A DNA stretch of 64,000 nt, from the NCBI GenBank assembly GCA_020543525.1, contig JAHYIO010000001.1, forward strand, positions 2,356,001-2,420,000. The letters are read 5' to 3'. Below are positions 11,418-24,418 of the stretch, one piece after another. The notes under the pieces were generated by a model. It saw only the letters and a program-made list of their open reading frames with translations, was not told the origin of the DNA and did not search any database. A program made the translations under genes and the position numbers. Source of the stretch: Coriolopsis trogii (lineage: Eukaryota > Basidiomycota > Agaricomycetes > Polyporales > Polyporaceae). Each line of letters starts with the position of its first letter. The first letter of the stretch is position 1.

Positions 11418-13283
11418 ATGCTGGGGGATGAGGAGGACGTCTTTGACAGTGTGACCTGGGAGTCTCCGGCTGAACAGGCGACGTACGAGGGCACCTCGGC
11501 CCCGGTATTGGGTCCTGGCTTCAGACAAAGCACATCCGAAAGCGAAGATGGACGCGACCCACACGAACCTAGGTGGGAGGGCTATCTCATTACGAGCGTG
11601 AAGGATCCCGTCAAGGAGTTGGCGGAGACGAAGGACGCATATGTCTCGTATCTTGTGTCTGCAAAGGTTCGTCCTGTTTGCGCCCCTTTCCTTGTGATTC
11701 ACTCTGAAAGACATGCGAAGACGAATTTGCCCATATTCTCGACACCTAATCCCTCCTCTCGAAGACGGTTCCAAGATTTTGTTTTCCTGCGAACACATCT
11801 GGCCAAGGACTTCCCGGCATGTGTTGTCCCTCCCCTGCCTGACAAACACAGACTCGGTAGGCTCACGCATAAGCATGGTGTATCGCGGAGCTCATACTGT
11901 GCTTGCAGAATACGTGACAGGAGATCGGTTCAGTCCGGAGTTCATGGAGCGTCGGCGCATGGAGTGAGTGCCTATCTCCGGCAACGTACGAGCTCCCTCA
12001 CTTATGTTGCGCATAGTCTGCACCGTTTTCTCCAACGGCTCGCCCGTCACCCAACACTTCAACGGAGCACCTTGCTACGCGCATTTTTCGAGTCGACGGA
12101 ATGGGTACGTACCCTACTCTCTCGGGTCTGGAGGGATAAGCTCAATAGCCACAGCACGTCATAATGCATCAACACGTAGCCCACCCACCGGTACCGGAGC
12201 AATCGTCTGGTGTCATTGATAGCATCTCCGATAGCTTGCTGAACGCGTTTTCCCGTGTCCGCAAACCGGACGAGCGTTTCCTCGCTATGCGCGAGCACGT
12301 CGACAAGTTCGAAGAGGGTATCACGCTGTCGGAGCGACTCTTCAACCGCATACGGAACCGGACAAACGGTGAGTGCCCTCCTTCCGCCTTCCCCCTCCCT
12401 GTGCGTGCGAGTATCTGAGGCTGAAAGAGATGGCAACCCTGAACCGGGTGAAGATCTCACGGGCGACTACCACGACCTCGCAGTCGCCGTGCAGGGCCTC
12501 GGTTTCCTGGAGTCCGGGATAACTGACCCCCTGAACCATTTCTCGAACACCCTTCTCGAGTTCTCCGCCCTTCTGCGTCACAACGTGAGTCATGCTGCGA
12601 GAAGAGATGGCGGATGGACTGAATATCAGCTTCGGCACACCTCGTTCCAGACGCAGATGACCACGGACCCCTTCCTCATTCATCTGCACGCATTGTTGCA
12701 GTATTCGCATGCGAACCGGGCAGTCCTGAAACTACGTGACCAGAAGCAGATGGACTTCGAAGAACTCTCCGAATACCTCTCGCAGGTCACCGCAGAGCGC
12801 GACCGCCTCGCCGCAGTGATCAGCGGCCGAGCAGGGAGCACGGGTCTAGGGCTCGGAGCGTATCTTAGGGACAGAGTGGACGCGCTTCGAGGCGCCGATG
12901 ACGACAGGACCCGAGTCGAGCGCATGCGTAAGCTTGACGGGAAGATCAAGGAGGTAAGAGCGATCGAGCCGTCTGGGTCATAGGAAGTACTCATGTTTGG
13001 TCAACTCCATAGCTCCAAGATGCCGTTCAGACGGCGCATGAGACCTCGGATGCCTTCAGCGACGAGACATTGCGCGAACAGAAGATCTTCCAGAGAGCGA
13101 AGGAGGCGGAGATGAAGGAGATGCTGGGGAACTACGCGGACGGTCAAATCGAGTTCTACAAGGCGGTGAGTTTTTCTACTCGTCATATGGCCCTAGCTCA
13201 AAATTGACATGGTACCTCCGTAGGCCATGGAGGAATGGGACAGGATCATACCAATTATTCAGCGCATACGAGTGGACGTTTGA
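11418..13283 (+). CDS. SNX4: Sorting nexin, Snx4/Atg24 type (PX-BAR)
   Basis: Peripheral endosomal protein that binds PI3P through a PX domain and tubulates membrane through a BAR domain. In yeasts Snx4 recycles cargo from endosomes to Golgi and acts in selective autophagy. The PX domain spans roughly residues 50-190: RWEGYLITSVKDPVKEL, the basic motif SSRRRFQDFVFLRTHLAK, PPLPDKH, and FSPEFMERRRMDLHRFLQRL. The rest is a long alpha-helical BAR region (HVDKFEEGITLSERLFNRI, then RDQKQMDFEELSEYLSQVTA and KEAEMKEMLGNYADGQIEFY). It ends AMEEWDRIIPIIQRIRVDV. Several introns of about 50 bp join in frame, for example after SAK (11666) and inside KHRL|EYVTG. It is convergent with REV7, only 116 bp apart. 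Snx41 is a less likely alternative. Confidence 0.87.
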
Positions 13284-13399
13284 ACACACGGACTTGTTTC
13301 TGGATTTATCAGTCCGTTGTACTCATAGTTTGCGTGCCTATTCTACTGCTATCGCGCTTTCTACCATAGTTCCTACACTGGTACTGGGCATGAACGAGC

Positions 13400-14424
13400 T
13401 TAGGCTGCTTTCTCCTTGCCTTTCTGTTCGGCCTTGTTCTCGAAATCGAGTTTCTGCTTGGATTCTTGCACGGCTAACGACAGCTAATGATACGATGATT
13501 ATAGTCAGTGGGCGATATGCGTTCGCGTCCATACGTACGTTTATGATCCCGGTATCCACTGCGCGGAGCATGTGAAGTTCTGCAGACTCTGCTGCCGCAG
13601 ACGTCGTGTGGGACGTGGAGGCTGCTATCCATGGCGGCGGATCCTGCCAAGCAGGGTGATCAACAGTTCGGAGGCTGTAGAGCCAAGGTGGTTAGTACCT
13701 TGCCGTTGGTGGAACTGGGCGCTCTATCATCCTGCATTTCGATGAGAATGGCAAAAGAGAGGTCTGCGAAGAGATCAGCCCGACATTTCGGCGGCAGAGA
13801 TGACTTGAGGTCTCTGATACCTTCCAAACTCAATTGGCCGAGCTGGGCCTCAATCATACTGAGTTTGACGAGGAACGACCGAAAGTACTGACTGAGAGAG
13901 GCGATGGAGAGAGCCCCCTCGACGCTTGTATCTTTGTTGTAGGACTCAACGCGCAGTGTGTTCCGTACGGCAAATATGAAGCGCTCGAGCGGTTGCTCGT
14001 CCGTAGACTTGATGACGACCACGACCTTGTCGAGGGTTCCCTGGTTCGACATGAGTGACGCAGACGGAGCGCACGGTCATGGTTGACGTTCTCTCACTGC
14101 TGTGAGTTCATCGGTGATGGCCCGGACGGCCCCGGCGATATATTCGTTCAAAGCAGGATGGCGAGACTGGAAGACAGGGGTGTCGTATTTTCTGCGGCGA
14201 ACGAAGAGCTCGGCTGGGTATATCTGTCGCACGTAGAGTATGGTGTGTATAGCAACCTCGACTAGAGTTGGTACACATTAACGGCTGCTGGCTGTTTGGT
14301 ATCAAACGTGGTGCTCACTGAACTCCGCTATACCCTGGACAGCTTCTAGGGGGCAATATGAGTGGAGAGTTGCGGAAAGGAAGGAGAACTTACGGTTGAA
14401 TGTGAGGGGAGCGTCGGTGGCCAT
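13400..14424 (-). CDS. REV7: HORMA-domain protein REV7/MAD2B (MAD2L2)
   Basis: HORMA-domain adaptor of DNA polymerase zeta for translesion synthesis; in animals it also belongs to shieldin. The first exon is short (14394-14424, MATDAPLTFN). Joined exons then give QAVQGIAEFIEVAIHTILYV, RQIYPAELFVRRRKYDTPVF, HPALNEYIAGAVRAITDEL, GTLDKVVVVIKSTDEQPLER, FLVKLSMIEAQLGQLSLE and DLSFAILIEMQD. The last part contains the seatbelt region (HMLRAVDTGIIN, then a tail ending ENKAEQKGKEKAA). The ILYVRxIYP motif and the order of strands fit REV7 rather than spindle-checkpoint MAD2. Six or more small exons make this gene invisible to simple ORF finding. It is divergent from the zinc-cluster regulator, with 301 bp between ATGs. 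Confidence 0.88.
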
Positions 14425-14725
14425 GCGAGGCACGGACAAGGTTAACTGCGCCCGTGGAATGGCGTCGGGGCCGGGGTAGGAATGGCTTGTCACGTGATGT
14501 ACATACCCCACACATGGCGTTAAGTACTGACTCTGAGATGAGAAACCGAGTGAGTGGTCGACGGTCTGACGTCTGACGTAGGGACTCGGAGCAGGGTCTG
14601 GCCAGTGATGTCAGTGCACAGTCCTGCAGTGGGCAGCCTTCCCTGGTCCCCTTCCTCCCCACCTATCCCTGCGACCACCGTCTTCTCTGTTCCTTCACCA
14701 TCCAACCCGTCCTCTCCCGCCGCCT

Positions 14726-17700
14726 ATGACTGCCGTACACGACGGACAGCAGCCCAATCTCAGCTATTCAGAAGATGACGACCCGCCCGAGTCAAGTAAG
14801 AACGCCGTCAAGCGGGGCACCAGAGGCACGTACACGCCCAATATGCCCTGATTGCTCAGTTCACTTATCGTCTCCCCAGCTTGCGACAGATGCAGGAAAA
14901 TAAAGAGCAAGTGTGAGCCTAGCTCCACATCTGACAAGTGCAAGAATTGTGAAGTAGCCAACACACGTGAGTCGCATTCCTCTCACAACTCCCCGACGGC
15001 TCACTGAAATTCCGGGTCCACCAGTGTGCACCTTCCAAGGTATGTCAGTGTCTCAGTCATGTTCCCGCACTCGTTTAAACGACCGCGTCAGGTCCCAGCT
15101 TCAAGCGTGGTCCTCCCAAGGGTTACATCCATTCTATCGAGCAACGATGGCACCAAGTCGAGTGCATACTCGCCACCATCATGGAGTCGCCTCGGGCACA
15201 GGACATCATCAACGACCTTCGATCGGATTCCTTTGCGAACGCTATACTCGATCGCGTGCAATCTGGACCATACGTGCGTAGAGCGGGTGTTTCACCGTAC
15301 AGACCCGGCTTATCATCTTGGCACAGGGTTCTCAAAGCAGGCTTCGGGGTCGCGATCCTACGAACGAGAACTTCTATCCGTCGCTTATGGAAGTACCTGA
15401 GCACACTCCTGTACGGGACGATCGGCGCTCCCGCAGACAATCTCGAGTCTCGAGAGAAATCGTCTCACAAGGCGAGTTTCCAGCGCTCAGCGTCGGTTCA
15501 TCTCTATTGATACCTCGCCCCAGACCCCACCGCAACGACTACGCCTACGCGTGAATGGCAAGAGCAGCTGGCCCGTGTTTTGCGAGGCAATACATGGCCA
15601 TACGCGACTTCGCCCATCAGTCCGACTTCGCGGTCATCTTCGTCTGCCGGCGGCTCCACAGACTTTGCGAGGACACGAAGAGTAGATTGGTCTGTCAATG
15701 CGCCTTTGCAGCAAAATTGGGATAATCTGTACAGGATGCCGGAGGGTCTGCGTAAGTATATGCATGAATGTCTAGTCCAACCTGACTGACGAGAGAAATA
15801 GAGGGAAACAATGAAATAAGCAATCTAGATGAGACAGCAGAAGCATTTGGTCACCTCTCCGTGGACCATAACAAAGAGGTTGGTCTCAACGCGGTCACTA
15901 GTGATGTGATCAATCACACATTCTTGTGCAGTTCCGTTATCATGGCCCTGCGTCGGGACTACCTCTACTTGCGCAGAGTCGTAGAAAGACTGGTGATGTT
16001 CTTCAAGAAAACCGAATATGGTACGCAACTATTCCTGAGGGCGAAAACTTCGCGTTGATTGCTCTATGTAGGAAATTCACCGAGGATGTTGACCCGGAGG
16101 TATCTGCGCATGATTTGATTGATGATGAAGAAGATGTGGATGTCCGAATGCCCTCTGCAGAGGAGCAGGGCTACCTTCTCCAGCTGTACTTCACATGGGT
16201 TCATCCTTTTATCCCCGTCATTCACAAACAAGACTTTCTCAACCGTTACCATGATGAGTGCGTTGTTGTCCTCGGTACAACATCGACTTCGTGCTGACTA
16301 CTGCTATCTAATCAGATACAACAAGTATGCGCAACCCTTTCGCATGGTTGACAGGAAATTCACACTTGTCCTCCAGGTCAGCCCCACCAGGACCGTCAAC
16401 GCGTAATCAGCTGAACCGTCATCCTATGCAAAGACCCTGCAAGATGCTCTTACTGGCAATGTTTGCCAACGCTGCCAGGTTCTCCGCCAGACCGGAGGAC
16501 CATCAGGTACATAATAGGTCATCAGTCTCGAAGGCAGGGCAGCAATATGCAGAGGACGCTCACAAGCTACTCGGTAAGGATTTCAAGAAAGAGGTTGATA
16601 TGGATACTCACGCACTCCCTAGATAAGAAATATCAGAGTAGCCGACCCTCGACGTGCCAGGCTCTACTCCTCCTAGCGATCCGCGAGTTTGGCATGGGTG
16701 GGTACCACGTTACGAGATCCCCTTCGTGTGTCTTGACCCATGTTTCAGGCGCTATGGACAAGGGTTGGCTATACAGTGGTCAGTCTGATGAAATTTCCAG
16801 ATTATAACCCCTGCCTGATGTCTGATACCCCCGTGAATCAGGTATGGCATTGCGTATGGTATGTCTCGCTGTTCAGAATGGACTATACCACCTATTAAGA
16901 CATCATAGGCCATCGACTTGGGTATGAATCGTAACCCCGATAGCTGGACAACGGACGGCAGACAATCCATATTCACGGATGTCGAAAAGCAGATCCGGAG
17001 GCGCATTTGGTGGTCTTGTTGCGTATTAGACAAGTACGCTCTCGCAAACATACAGTCATCCGAAGAGACTGACATCGTTGATAGGCTGTCTGCTGTGTGG
17101 TTGGGACGACCGATCACATTCCGCGCTAATGACTATTCCACACCCAAACCGGACATCAACAAGGTAAGGTCCCAATGTGTGATATCATCTAAATCCCGTT
17201 CGCCAATTGACGCTGATTGTATGACAGGATGAGGAGGACGAGTCTTGGCAGCCATACCCACAGGGTAGCTTGTCACCCCAGCCAGCAAGGTTGGTGTCGT
17301 GTTTCCGAGAAATGTGCAATCTGTGTATGTGTCGAAATGCGTCACAGCGGAGTTCTATTGACTCACTCCCGGAGTAGCTGTTATCATCACCGACATCATG
17401 GATAAGATATATCCAGTGCAGCAATCATCAGAGACACCACGTCGAGTACTCTTCGAAAAACTGGAGACGCGCCTGAATAAGTGGATTATTCAACTCCCGG
17501 AGCACTTACGATATCCCCCGCACGGTCAACACACCAATATTCTGCCTCACGTCCTCATGCTGCATATAGAGTACCATGCGGCTGTCTTGCTACTGCATCG
17601 TGCATTGTATGTGTCTCTCGTGGAATATCCGCTTGCATTGTGCTCATGTTGAGCCGCTCGATAGCCTCCCTGATTACGACGAGTACGTGTCTTAACACGT

Positions 17701-18857
17701 CTCGCGACTTAAACATCAACTGATGGGCCTCAAGGAATAATCAACACTCTCACGCGAATCTGCAAGGCGACCCACTTGCATTGAAGGCTTTTGACGTATG
17801 TGCTGGAGCTGCTGTCCAGATATGTGCTTTGGGTAAGTTCGTTGGGACAATGTCCACCGCTCTTACTTTGCTTACTGTGACCTAGCCGAATTCTATCACG
17901 AAAAGTTCGGCCTTGCGAGAGCCCCAGCGTTCCTGTGCATCTATCTCCAGAGTGCAGGGTGAGTGTTGCTGGTGTTCATGCCCCCGGACCCATTTGTTGA
18001 CATCACCCGTCTAGAATTATGCATGTCATCACTCGTATGCCACCCCGCTGACTGACCGCACGTCTTCGCATTGATTATGAGAATGACAGTGACCAGGCGA
18101 CCTTGGGATCCGCAAGCGACCCTTGGTCTGAGCCGCTGTATCGAGGCATGCAAAAACTTGGAGGTACGTCTGCAATGTTGACGTATGGCCTCCGCACTGC
18201 CTCACGAGCCAACAGAGTTTGTGGCCAACTGCCAAGCGCCTTCGTATGTTGCTGGAAGGTGCCAAAGTTCGTTTGGACGAGACGATTTATTCTCACGACC
18301 CCAATAACGCCGGCGGGCGGAAGCGTACCGTCGACGATGCACTCGGGCCTGAGCAGAATCCGGATGTCGCTGGGCGCGATGCTTACACCACTGGCGGATT
18401 CAGTGGACCGAGCCCCAGTACCACAACTGCAGCATGGGTCCCAACGCATCACGCACGATCGCTCGCACATACCTTAGGATTCGAACCGTCGGGCGTGGAG
18501 GCGTCGAGCACGTACTACCCAGGCTTTCAGTGGTGGCCCAACCAGTTGTTGACGACGGAAGGTTTGACTCACATGGCGTTGTCCGCCCCCATGGACTTGC
18601 CCCCTATGAGCGCGCCCATGCACCACTACGGCAGCTCGATACCATACACCCAAGCTCCGCAACATGTCCCAGTCAGCGCTCCCCTTCCACCACATTACCA
18701 ACACGTGCCGACATCGGAGGGGTATGCATTCGGTCAAGGACAGGTGTCGCAGCCTGATTTCATGTCAGGCGCCAACGTCAACTACCCCCATTTTGACTTC
18801 TCACGATCCCCTCATCCACCGGGACACCAGCCGCAGGATCCCCGAGGGCATCAGTAA
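14726..18857 (+). CDS. Zn(II)2Cys6 fungal-specific transcription factor
   Basis: Zinc-cluster regulator with an N-terminal binuclear DNA-binding domain and a central fungal transcription-factor domain. The zinc cluster is split by introns: CDRCRKIKSKC, then DKCKNC and a final CTF, giving six cysteines within the first 60 residues, followed by a GPSFKRGPPKGY linker and a helical dimerisation segment. The middle domain shows FTWVHPFIPVIHKQDFLNRY and the signature RRIWWSCCVLDKY, then GRPITFRANDY. The C-terminal tail is Pro/Gln/His-rich (for example PHPPGHQPQDPRGHQ at the end) and looks like an activation region. There are more than a dozen short introns between 14.8 and 18.2 kb, so single exon edges are approximate. 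The target genes cannot be read from sequence; the cellulase gene lies 12 kb away and any link would be speculation. Confidence 0.87.
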
Positions 18858-19266
18858 TTGGGTTATCGCACCTCGCCTTTACTTCTGTATTACCTCGTTA
18901 ACGTGTTATTGTACCTTCTCATCTGAATATGCGAATTGATCATATGTAGATACTGGTGGTGTTTCTTGGCCTCGCCTGGGACCTGGACTTTTGGACCTCT
19001 TACGATACTTCTCCTTAGCGTATCAAGAAATATTTGCCGTGAATGTATTAGGTAGCAGTCGTTATATATTCGTACAGCTCATACAATGTATGTATGCTGC
19101 TGGCATCCGAGAGAAGTGGCACGACGAGCATTGTAGGTGGATCACATCTACCACTGTGATGAGTCCAGATAGCGAAGTTGTCTGAACCGAAATGTATGGC
19201 GTAAGGATCATCTAAGAGAAACTAGGGAGGGAAGCTCATTGGGCTGTCGTGGAGGTCCATTTTGCA
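18858..19266. other. Convergent 3' intergenic spacer
   Basis: About 400 bp between the stop codons of two convergent genes. It is AT-richer than the flanking coding sequence (for example the stretch near 18890-18950), as expected for two 3' untranslated regions. No gene seen. Confidence 0.6.
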
Positions 19267-21328
19267 TCATGGGGTTCTGTATGCGATGTACAAGTCGTCT
19301 AGTGCTTTTCCGACGTTTGCTGGGCCTGCCGGCGCGCACGTCGCGCAGCTCGCCACTTTGGTCCGTAATGCATGAGTACCCAGAACGACGGAGAGAAGAT
19401 GAGACAGATGCCGGACAGGAGGACGTATGTCCACCCTGTCCCTAAGCGGTTCAGTATGATGTCGATGAGGGAGACAGCTGCTGCCCCGAAGGTGCAGCGG
19501 ACGAGATTGTTCTATTCGAACTTTCTCAGACAACGGTCGGGAAGTCACAGAAGAGGAGAGAGCACGTACGCAGGCCGTGATAGACGAGCCGTGTTGGGGT
19601 GCGAGATCGACTATGAGCGTCTGGGCACTGTTCATGAGAGACACGGTCGTCCAGCCGACTGTGAGATGTAATCAGCACGATGGCCTCGAAGCAGTCCACG
19701 AGGATGGACAGGAGGACTGACTGATAAACTGCAGGACCAGAGGGCCTGCGATGGACACGCCCGACTGGAGACACCACCCGTAGCCGACGCTGGCGACGAT
19801 GAAGACGGCGAACACGAACGGCATCAGGCTGAGCCGCGCGCGTTCGATCGGGAAGAACTCTTCCTTCGTCACGTCCTCCGGTCTGATATTCTTCTCTGGA
19901 TCACGCTCGAGCTTTTGGAGCATGCTGCGCTTGACGCGCTGGTAGTTCCAGTCGAGCATCTCGCCGTTCGCTACTCCCCCGATGAGTGCGCCGCCGCCAA
20001 CGGCTAGGAAGCAGAGGCCGGTTTCCGTCTCTGTGAGGTACGGATAGTAGGTCTGGAATAGGGTAGATATGGTGGCAGTGACGCAGTAAAACAACGAGTA
20101 GATTAGTGCGTTGAAGAAGAGGGTGAGCGAGACGTCAGGGTACAGGAAGAGGAGCAGTGGGTTGGTGAAACCACGTCGCGAAGGTCTTGAATCGTAGTCA
20201 GGCTCTTGTCGGGTGCGTCCACGGCCAATCACTGGAATTACTGGGATGTAAGCCTTGGGTGGTGGGATGCTACCATTTCCTACTATCGCGCGCAAAGTCT
20301 CTGGAAGGAGCCTATAGGATCCGGTAAGTGATAAGACGTGCCTCTCACAACGGAGATGTACCCACAGTACCATGAAAACGGCACACACTCCAGCGGCGAT
20401 CGCTAAAAACCAGAAAATGGCCCTGCAGGTCATCAGCGCGACCCATTCAGACGTCCCTCGCAAACGGCATACCTCCAGCCCAACTTGTCTGCGAGAATGC
20501 CGCCCAAAACGGGGCCCAAGCAGGGTCCCACCATCGGGCCGATGTTGGAGATGCCGAAGAAGCTTCCACGCTCAGCGGGCGCGGCAATGTCGACAATGAC
20601 CCCGGCCGCTGAAAGACGTAACGTAAGGTCAGTCCCTCATAATCTCGCCATGGCCTTATCGCACGTACCGAGGGCGACGGTACTTGCAGACCCGGCTGCT
20701 TGTACACATCGTAGGACCATGAGTAGCCAATACGCGTTGGTAGGCACTAGGGCAAGCCCTACGCACGCCAACAAGAGGACGATGATACACCCGATGAACA
20801 TGGGCCGCCTGCCTAAACGGTCGGACATCGTTCCCCAGAACATGGGCGCTGTCGAGGGCGCGGTGGTCAGCCCGAACGGTCACACGACTAGCGGGAGGGA
20901 CAACATACAGATCCCTTGGACGACCATATAGACCGTCACGGTCAAGTTGATTAGCTCTGTCGTTTCATGAAACGCGGAGGCAATGGTGGGTATGGCCGGG
21001 AAGTAGATATTGGCTGTCAGAGGGCTGGGTTTGGAACCTGGTGAGTGACGCAGAGGGTGCAATGACGGGGAATACGATACCTGAACAATGCAGCAAACGA
21101 AGAAACTGCTACAATGAACCATTTCTCGTGTACGGTGTAGATGCTGTACGCCTTCGATGCTGAACTCGGCATGTGTTCCTGTTCTATCGTCAAATACGTT
21201 AGATGGAGACCGCAAGAAGCTTCAAGGAGTCCTGCACCTTTTTGTGGCCCATGCTCAAATGCTGCCAATGGCCTGTCGTCGAGCGTAGCGGCATCGTCGA
21301 CGTCATTGGCCTGGGGTTTTCGCTCCAT
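19267..21328 (-). CDS. MFS drug:H+ antiporter (DHA1, 12 TM; QDR/DTR1-like)
   Basis: Plasma-membrane major facilitator with twelve predicted helices, probably exporting drugs or small organic compounds by proton exchange. The N-terminus is a roughly 60-residue hydrophilic tail (MERKPQANDVDDAATLDDRP). TM1 runs from KWFIVAVSSFAALFSPLTAN and contains the NIYFPAIP motif of DHA1 transporters. Motif A appears after TM2 as GTMSDRLGRRPMF, and motif C-like FFGISNIGPMVGPCLGPVLG follows. A long central loop (about 90 residues, rich in charged residues and containing EKNIRPEDVTKEEFFPIERA) is in the position typical of Qdr-type proteins. Joins such as LF|SPLTAN and QGI|SPMFW restore frame across introns. 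The substrate is unknown. Confidence 0.9.
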
Positions 21329-21726
21329 GTTGAACCTTCTCAGTCGGTGGAACGCGGGGGACCAAAGCGGTGGCGGGGACAAACCACGACCTATGTAGTC
21401 AAGACGTGTGTGCACACGGGCGAGCTGCACGAGGCTGAGAGCCTTATGAGAGATGCCCACTCCTGTGCTTCTTCACCGTTCAGCGTCGACAAACCGTGAT
21501 TCAGATTTGCCTTTTCTGGTCAATTTCTGGCTTCACACTCACCTTCGGCCGTCGGCACTCCGATCCGAAACATTCGTCCGCAGCAACATGTTGAGTTCGA
21601 GAACGCCACAACGCCAGCGACCTGACAGCTCGTTTGTAAACGCATGTACATCTACAATCCCAATCCAAATCCTACAAGGTAGTGACACATCACCTGAACA
21701 AGTCCGACGATCTAGCTAGGAGTCGC

Positions 21727-23127
21727 TCAGTCGCCATCGACCCGCATCTGTCCCCGACCTCTCCGGATCCGCTCCTCGATACCACCGGCTCCGCCGAACA
21801 CCTTCTTCTGTTCGTGACTCAGGAATCCACCCATGCCTTTGGACTTCGCCCGTACACGCTCCTCAGCCTCGTGCTCGGCCTTCTCTTGTTCCAGCAGCTT
21901 TGTGAGATGCTCCCGGCGCTCTGAGGTGAGCGATGTGGCGTTGGAAGACATGGCGGCGAGCCGCGCAGCACGATCCTCCTCGGCTGATCGTGCAGGGGCA
22001 GATGGTCGAGACGAAGGTGGAGGGCTCATGCGCACCCGTTTCGGGGGACCAGAGACCGAGTCAAGACGACGAGGGCTGCGACTGGGGCTTCTCCTGCGCT
22101 TCCTCTCATGATCATCTCCATACCTAGGACTTCTCGCACGGCGGGAGTCATAGCCATTGTCGTCCGACTCGTCCGACCGTGGCCAGGTTCTGACCTTTGC
22201 AGAGTCACTCCTGCCATCGCGGGGGCGATCTGGGCTCCGGTCTCGACTCCGTCCACGACGGGATGAGCGATAGTCGTCTCGGCGGTCGTCGTCGTATCGT
22301 GATCGAGAGGGTGCGGGAGAGCGGGACCGACGGTAGTACGGGCTAGGAGAGCGTTTGCGCGAGTAGCGGTCCCTCGAGTCTGAGCGACGCCTCTCCCTGT
22401 CGCGATCAGGCGAACGTGAGCGTGAGTCCGCCCGATGCTTGTCCTCCCGATGCCTATGCTTGTCCTTCTTCTTGTCCTTTTTGTCCTTCTTGTCCTTCTT
22501 GTCTTTCTTGAGCTTGATACCAGTGCGCTCTTCAAGCTCGCGTAGACGAAGGGGGTTCGACGCGATAGCCTGGAGGGCAGCCTGTTCTTGCTTCTTGATA
22601 GCAAGCAGGGGGTCCTCGCGGATCTTGGCAGCAATGTCACGCTGGCTGTTGGCGAACTGGGTAGCAATAAAGTTCTTGTGGGCAGCTCCGACCTACAGGA
22701 CACGTAAGATGGAGGGTCGTTCACCAAATGTGGTTTGTACTTACCTTCTCGTTCTCGTCTGCCGTCAATATCTTGTCGACCCGCTTTTTACCCAGAAGAT
22801 AGTCCTCCAGCTCGTTCGCATTCTGACTGCTCCCGGTGGCGGGGGTCGCGTACATCCAATCCAGCTTCTCCGTCCTCTTCTTGCCTGTCTGCTCCTCCTG
22901 GAGTCTCTGCAACTCTTGTAGCTGGCGCTCCTCCTCTTTTTCCTTTCGAAGCTGGTCGAGCTTCTTCTTCTCTTCGAGCTGCACACATATAAAGATTAGA
23001 AAATGTGATGTATTAGTGAGGAAGTGATGCAACATACCGCCTTCTTCTCCTCCAGCCACACCCGCTCCTGATTCTTCATCAGGAGCGGATGCCAAGACTT
23101 CTTCATGTTCAAGTCTCCGCCACCCAT
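21727..23127 (-). CDS. CWC25: Pre-mRNA splicing factor CWC25
   Basis: Spliceosome factor that joins after Prp2 action and promotes the first transesterification step. The N-terminus [20 protein letters not shown] is the family hallmark, followed by a lysine/glutamate helix ([20 protein letters not shown]) and [11 protein letters not shown], then [16 protein letters not shown] and a conserved segment [32 protein letters not shown]. After residue about 190 the protein becomes an RS-like tail with a [10 protein letters not shown] run and many RSRSP-type pairs, and ends in a short conserved block ([20 protein letters not shown]). Two introns interrupt at KKA|LEEK and ENEK|VGAA. It is divergent from the next gene, with 167 bp between starts. 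Confidence 0.93.
22455..22511 (-). repeat. KKDKKDKK codon repeat inside CWC25
   Basis: A run of near-identical 9-base units (TCCTTCTTG on the plus strand) encodes tandem Lys-Lys-Asp in CWC25. It keeps frame and is likely a length-variable basic linker. Confidence 0.7.
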
Positions 23128-23294
23128 TTTGGCTGATTATCTCGAGTGAAACGTAGGAGTAAGAGGTGAAAGGACAAGCCGAAGGACAGAGAGACGGAGA
23201 AGACGAGAGGCAAGTTGGAGACGATGGAGGGAATGACCAAGGCGCTGTTTGTCCTTGTTGGGAGTCATAGAGTGCCTCGATTCATTAGACGCCG

Positions 23295-24418
23295 ATGCGT
23301 ATGGCTTCTAGTCGACGTCCTCGCTCTGGGTCCTTGACTCTCAACATGTCTTCCACATACAGCGACCAACGGCTGGGGGATCTGGAGGCAGGCGAAGGGG
23401 AGGCACTTAACTATGGTGCATCACAAACGTACGTCGTGCCTGTCGGACGAGGTCTTGCCAACTCATGGACACCTAATAGCTATATTCGTACTCTCTGACT
23501 GTAGACCTACACGCTCAATTTACTCTATGACAAGGGATGAGATTGCGAAGAACATTGCCAACAGATTTGTCCACTCACAGACGTACATCATCCTATACCT
23601 GGCCATGGCGGGCCTTTCGATCACGACAGTCGTGCTCAGTCTATTGAACGACTGCCCGACATTGCCGTTCTACATTTTGGAGCTCATCGTCAACGGCGCG
23701 ATGATCCTGGAGGTCGCAATACGTTTTGTGGCCTTTGGACGAGTGAGTGGTGCCGCTTATACCTTGGAGTGCATTCACACCGACCTTGGCTTTCCTTGCG
23801 CAGCAATTCTGGAAGTCACTCTGGAACATCATGGATCTCGTCATGACCGCGTTCTGCGTGATCACGCTACTCTTCATATTCTTCGCCGGATGCGGGAACA
23901 CAAGCAAGGAGGAGGAACTCCTCGACACCCTGCTTCTCGTGGCGCGTAACATCCTCCAGTTCGGCAGGCTTGCAGTGGTCATGCGGCAGTACGTCCCCTC
24001 CACAATTATCACTCTCTTATGCCTATCTTCCCGCTCCTCCCATTTCTCCTCACAAACATATATCTTCTTGCACCGGACGCACCGCTTTTGGACCGCAAAT
24101 GCCATGATCAATTGGGCGCATCCATTCTCCGTATGCAACTGCTCATACACCCTGCACAGGTCCGGTCAATCGTTATTCACGCGCCCGAAGCCTATAGACC
24201 TTTCTGCCCCACGGAGAGGCGGACTGGCGCTCGACATCGACATGGAGGACGAGGAAGACGCGGGAGAGCTCGGACGGCCGCTCATCCGCAGCGACGTTGT
24301 GTTTGACGCGGGCGAGGAACAACCGCGCAACCCACGACCGCCCATGCACACAGATATGCCGCGTGCGGTGCAGGCTGCACAGGAGCGTGATGATGAGGAC
24401 TTGTGGGCGGGGCTGTGA
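23295..24418 (+). CDS. Voltage-sensor-like membrane protein (Ion_trans-like, no pore seen)
   Basis: A small membrane protein with about four hydrophobic segments that resemble the S1-S4 half of voltage-gated channels. Segment 1 is TYIILYLAMAGLSITTVVLS, segment 2 is PFYILELIVNGAMILEVAIR, segment 3 is FWKSLWNIMDLVMTAFCVIT and continues to LLFIFFAGC. Segment 4 is LLVARNILQFGRLAVVMR, with regularly spaced arginines. The usual S2 acid (Glu in NGAMILEVAIRF) and S3 Asp (WNIMD) are present. No S5-pore-S6 follows: the sequence turns into an acidic tail (LDIDMEDEEDAGELG) ending DDEDLWAGL. Two in-frame ATGs (23295, 23346) are possible. Similar pore-less proteins occur in other fungi; the function is unknown to me. 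A vacuolar or Golgi location is only a guess. Confidence 0.75.

Noticed and set aside
1351..18857. Idea that the Zn2Cys6 factor and the cellobiohydrolase form a degradation cluster
   Set aside because: They are 12 kb apart with RPB2, a Golgi protein, a sorting nexin and REV7 between them, and no other carbohydrate-active gene is near.
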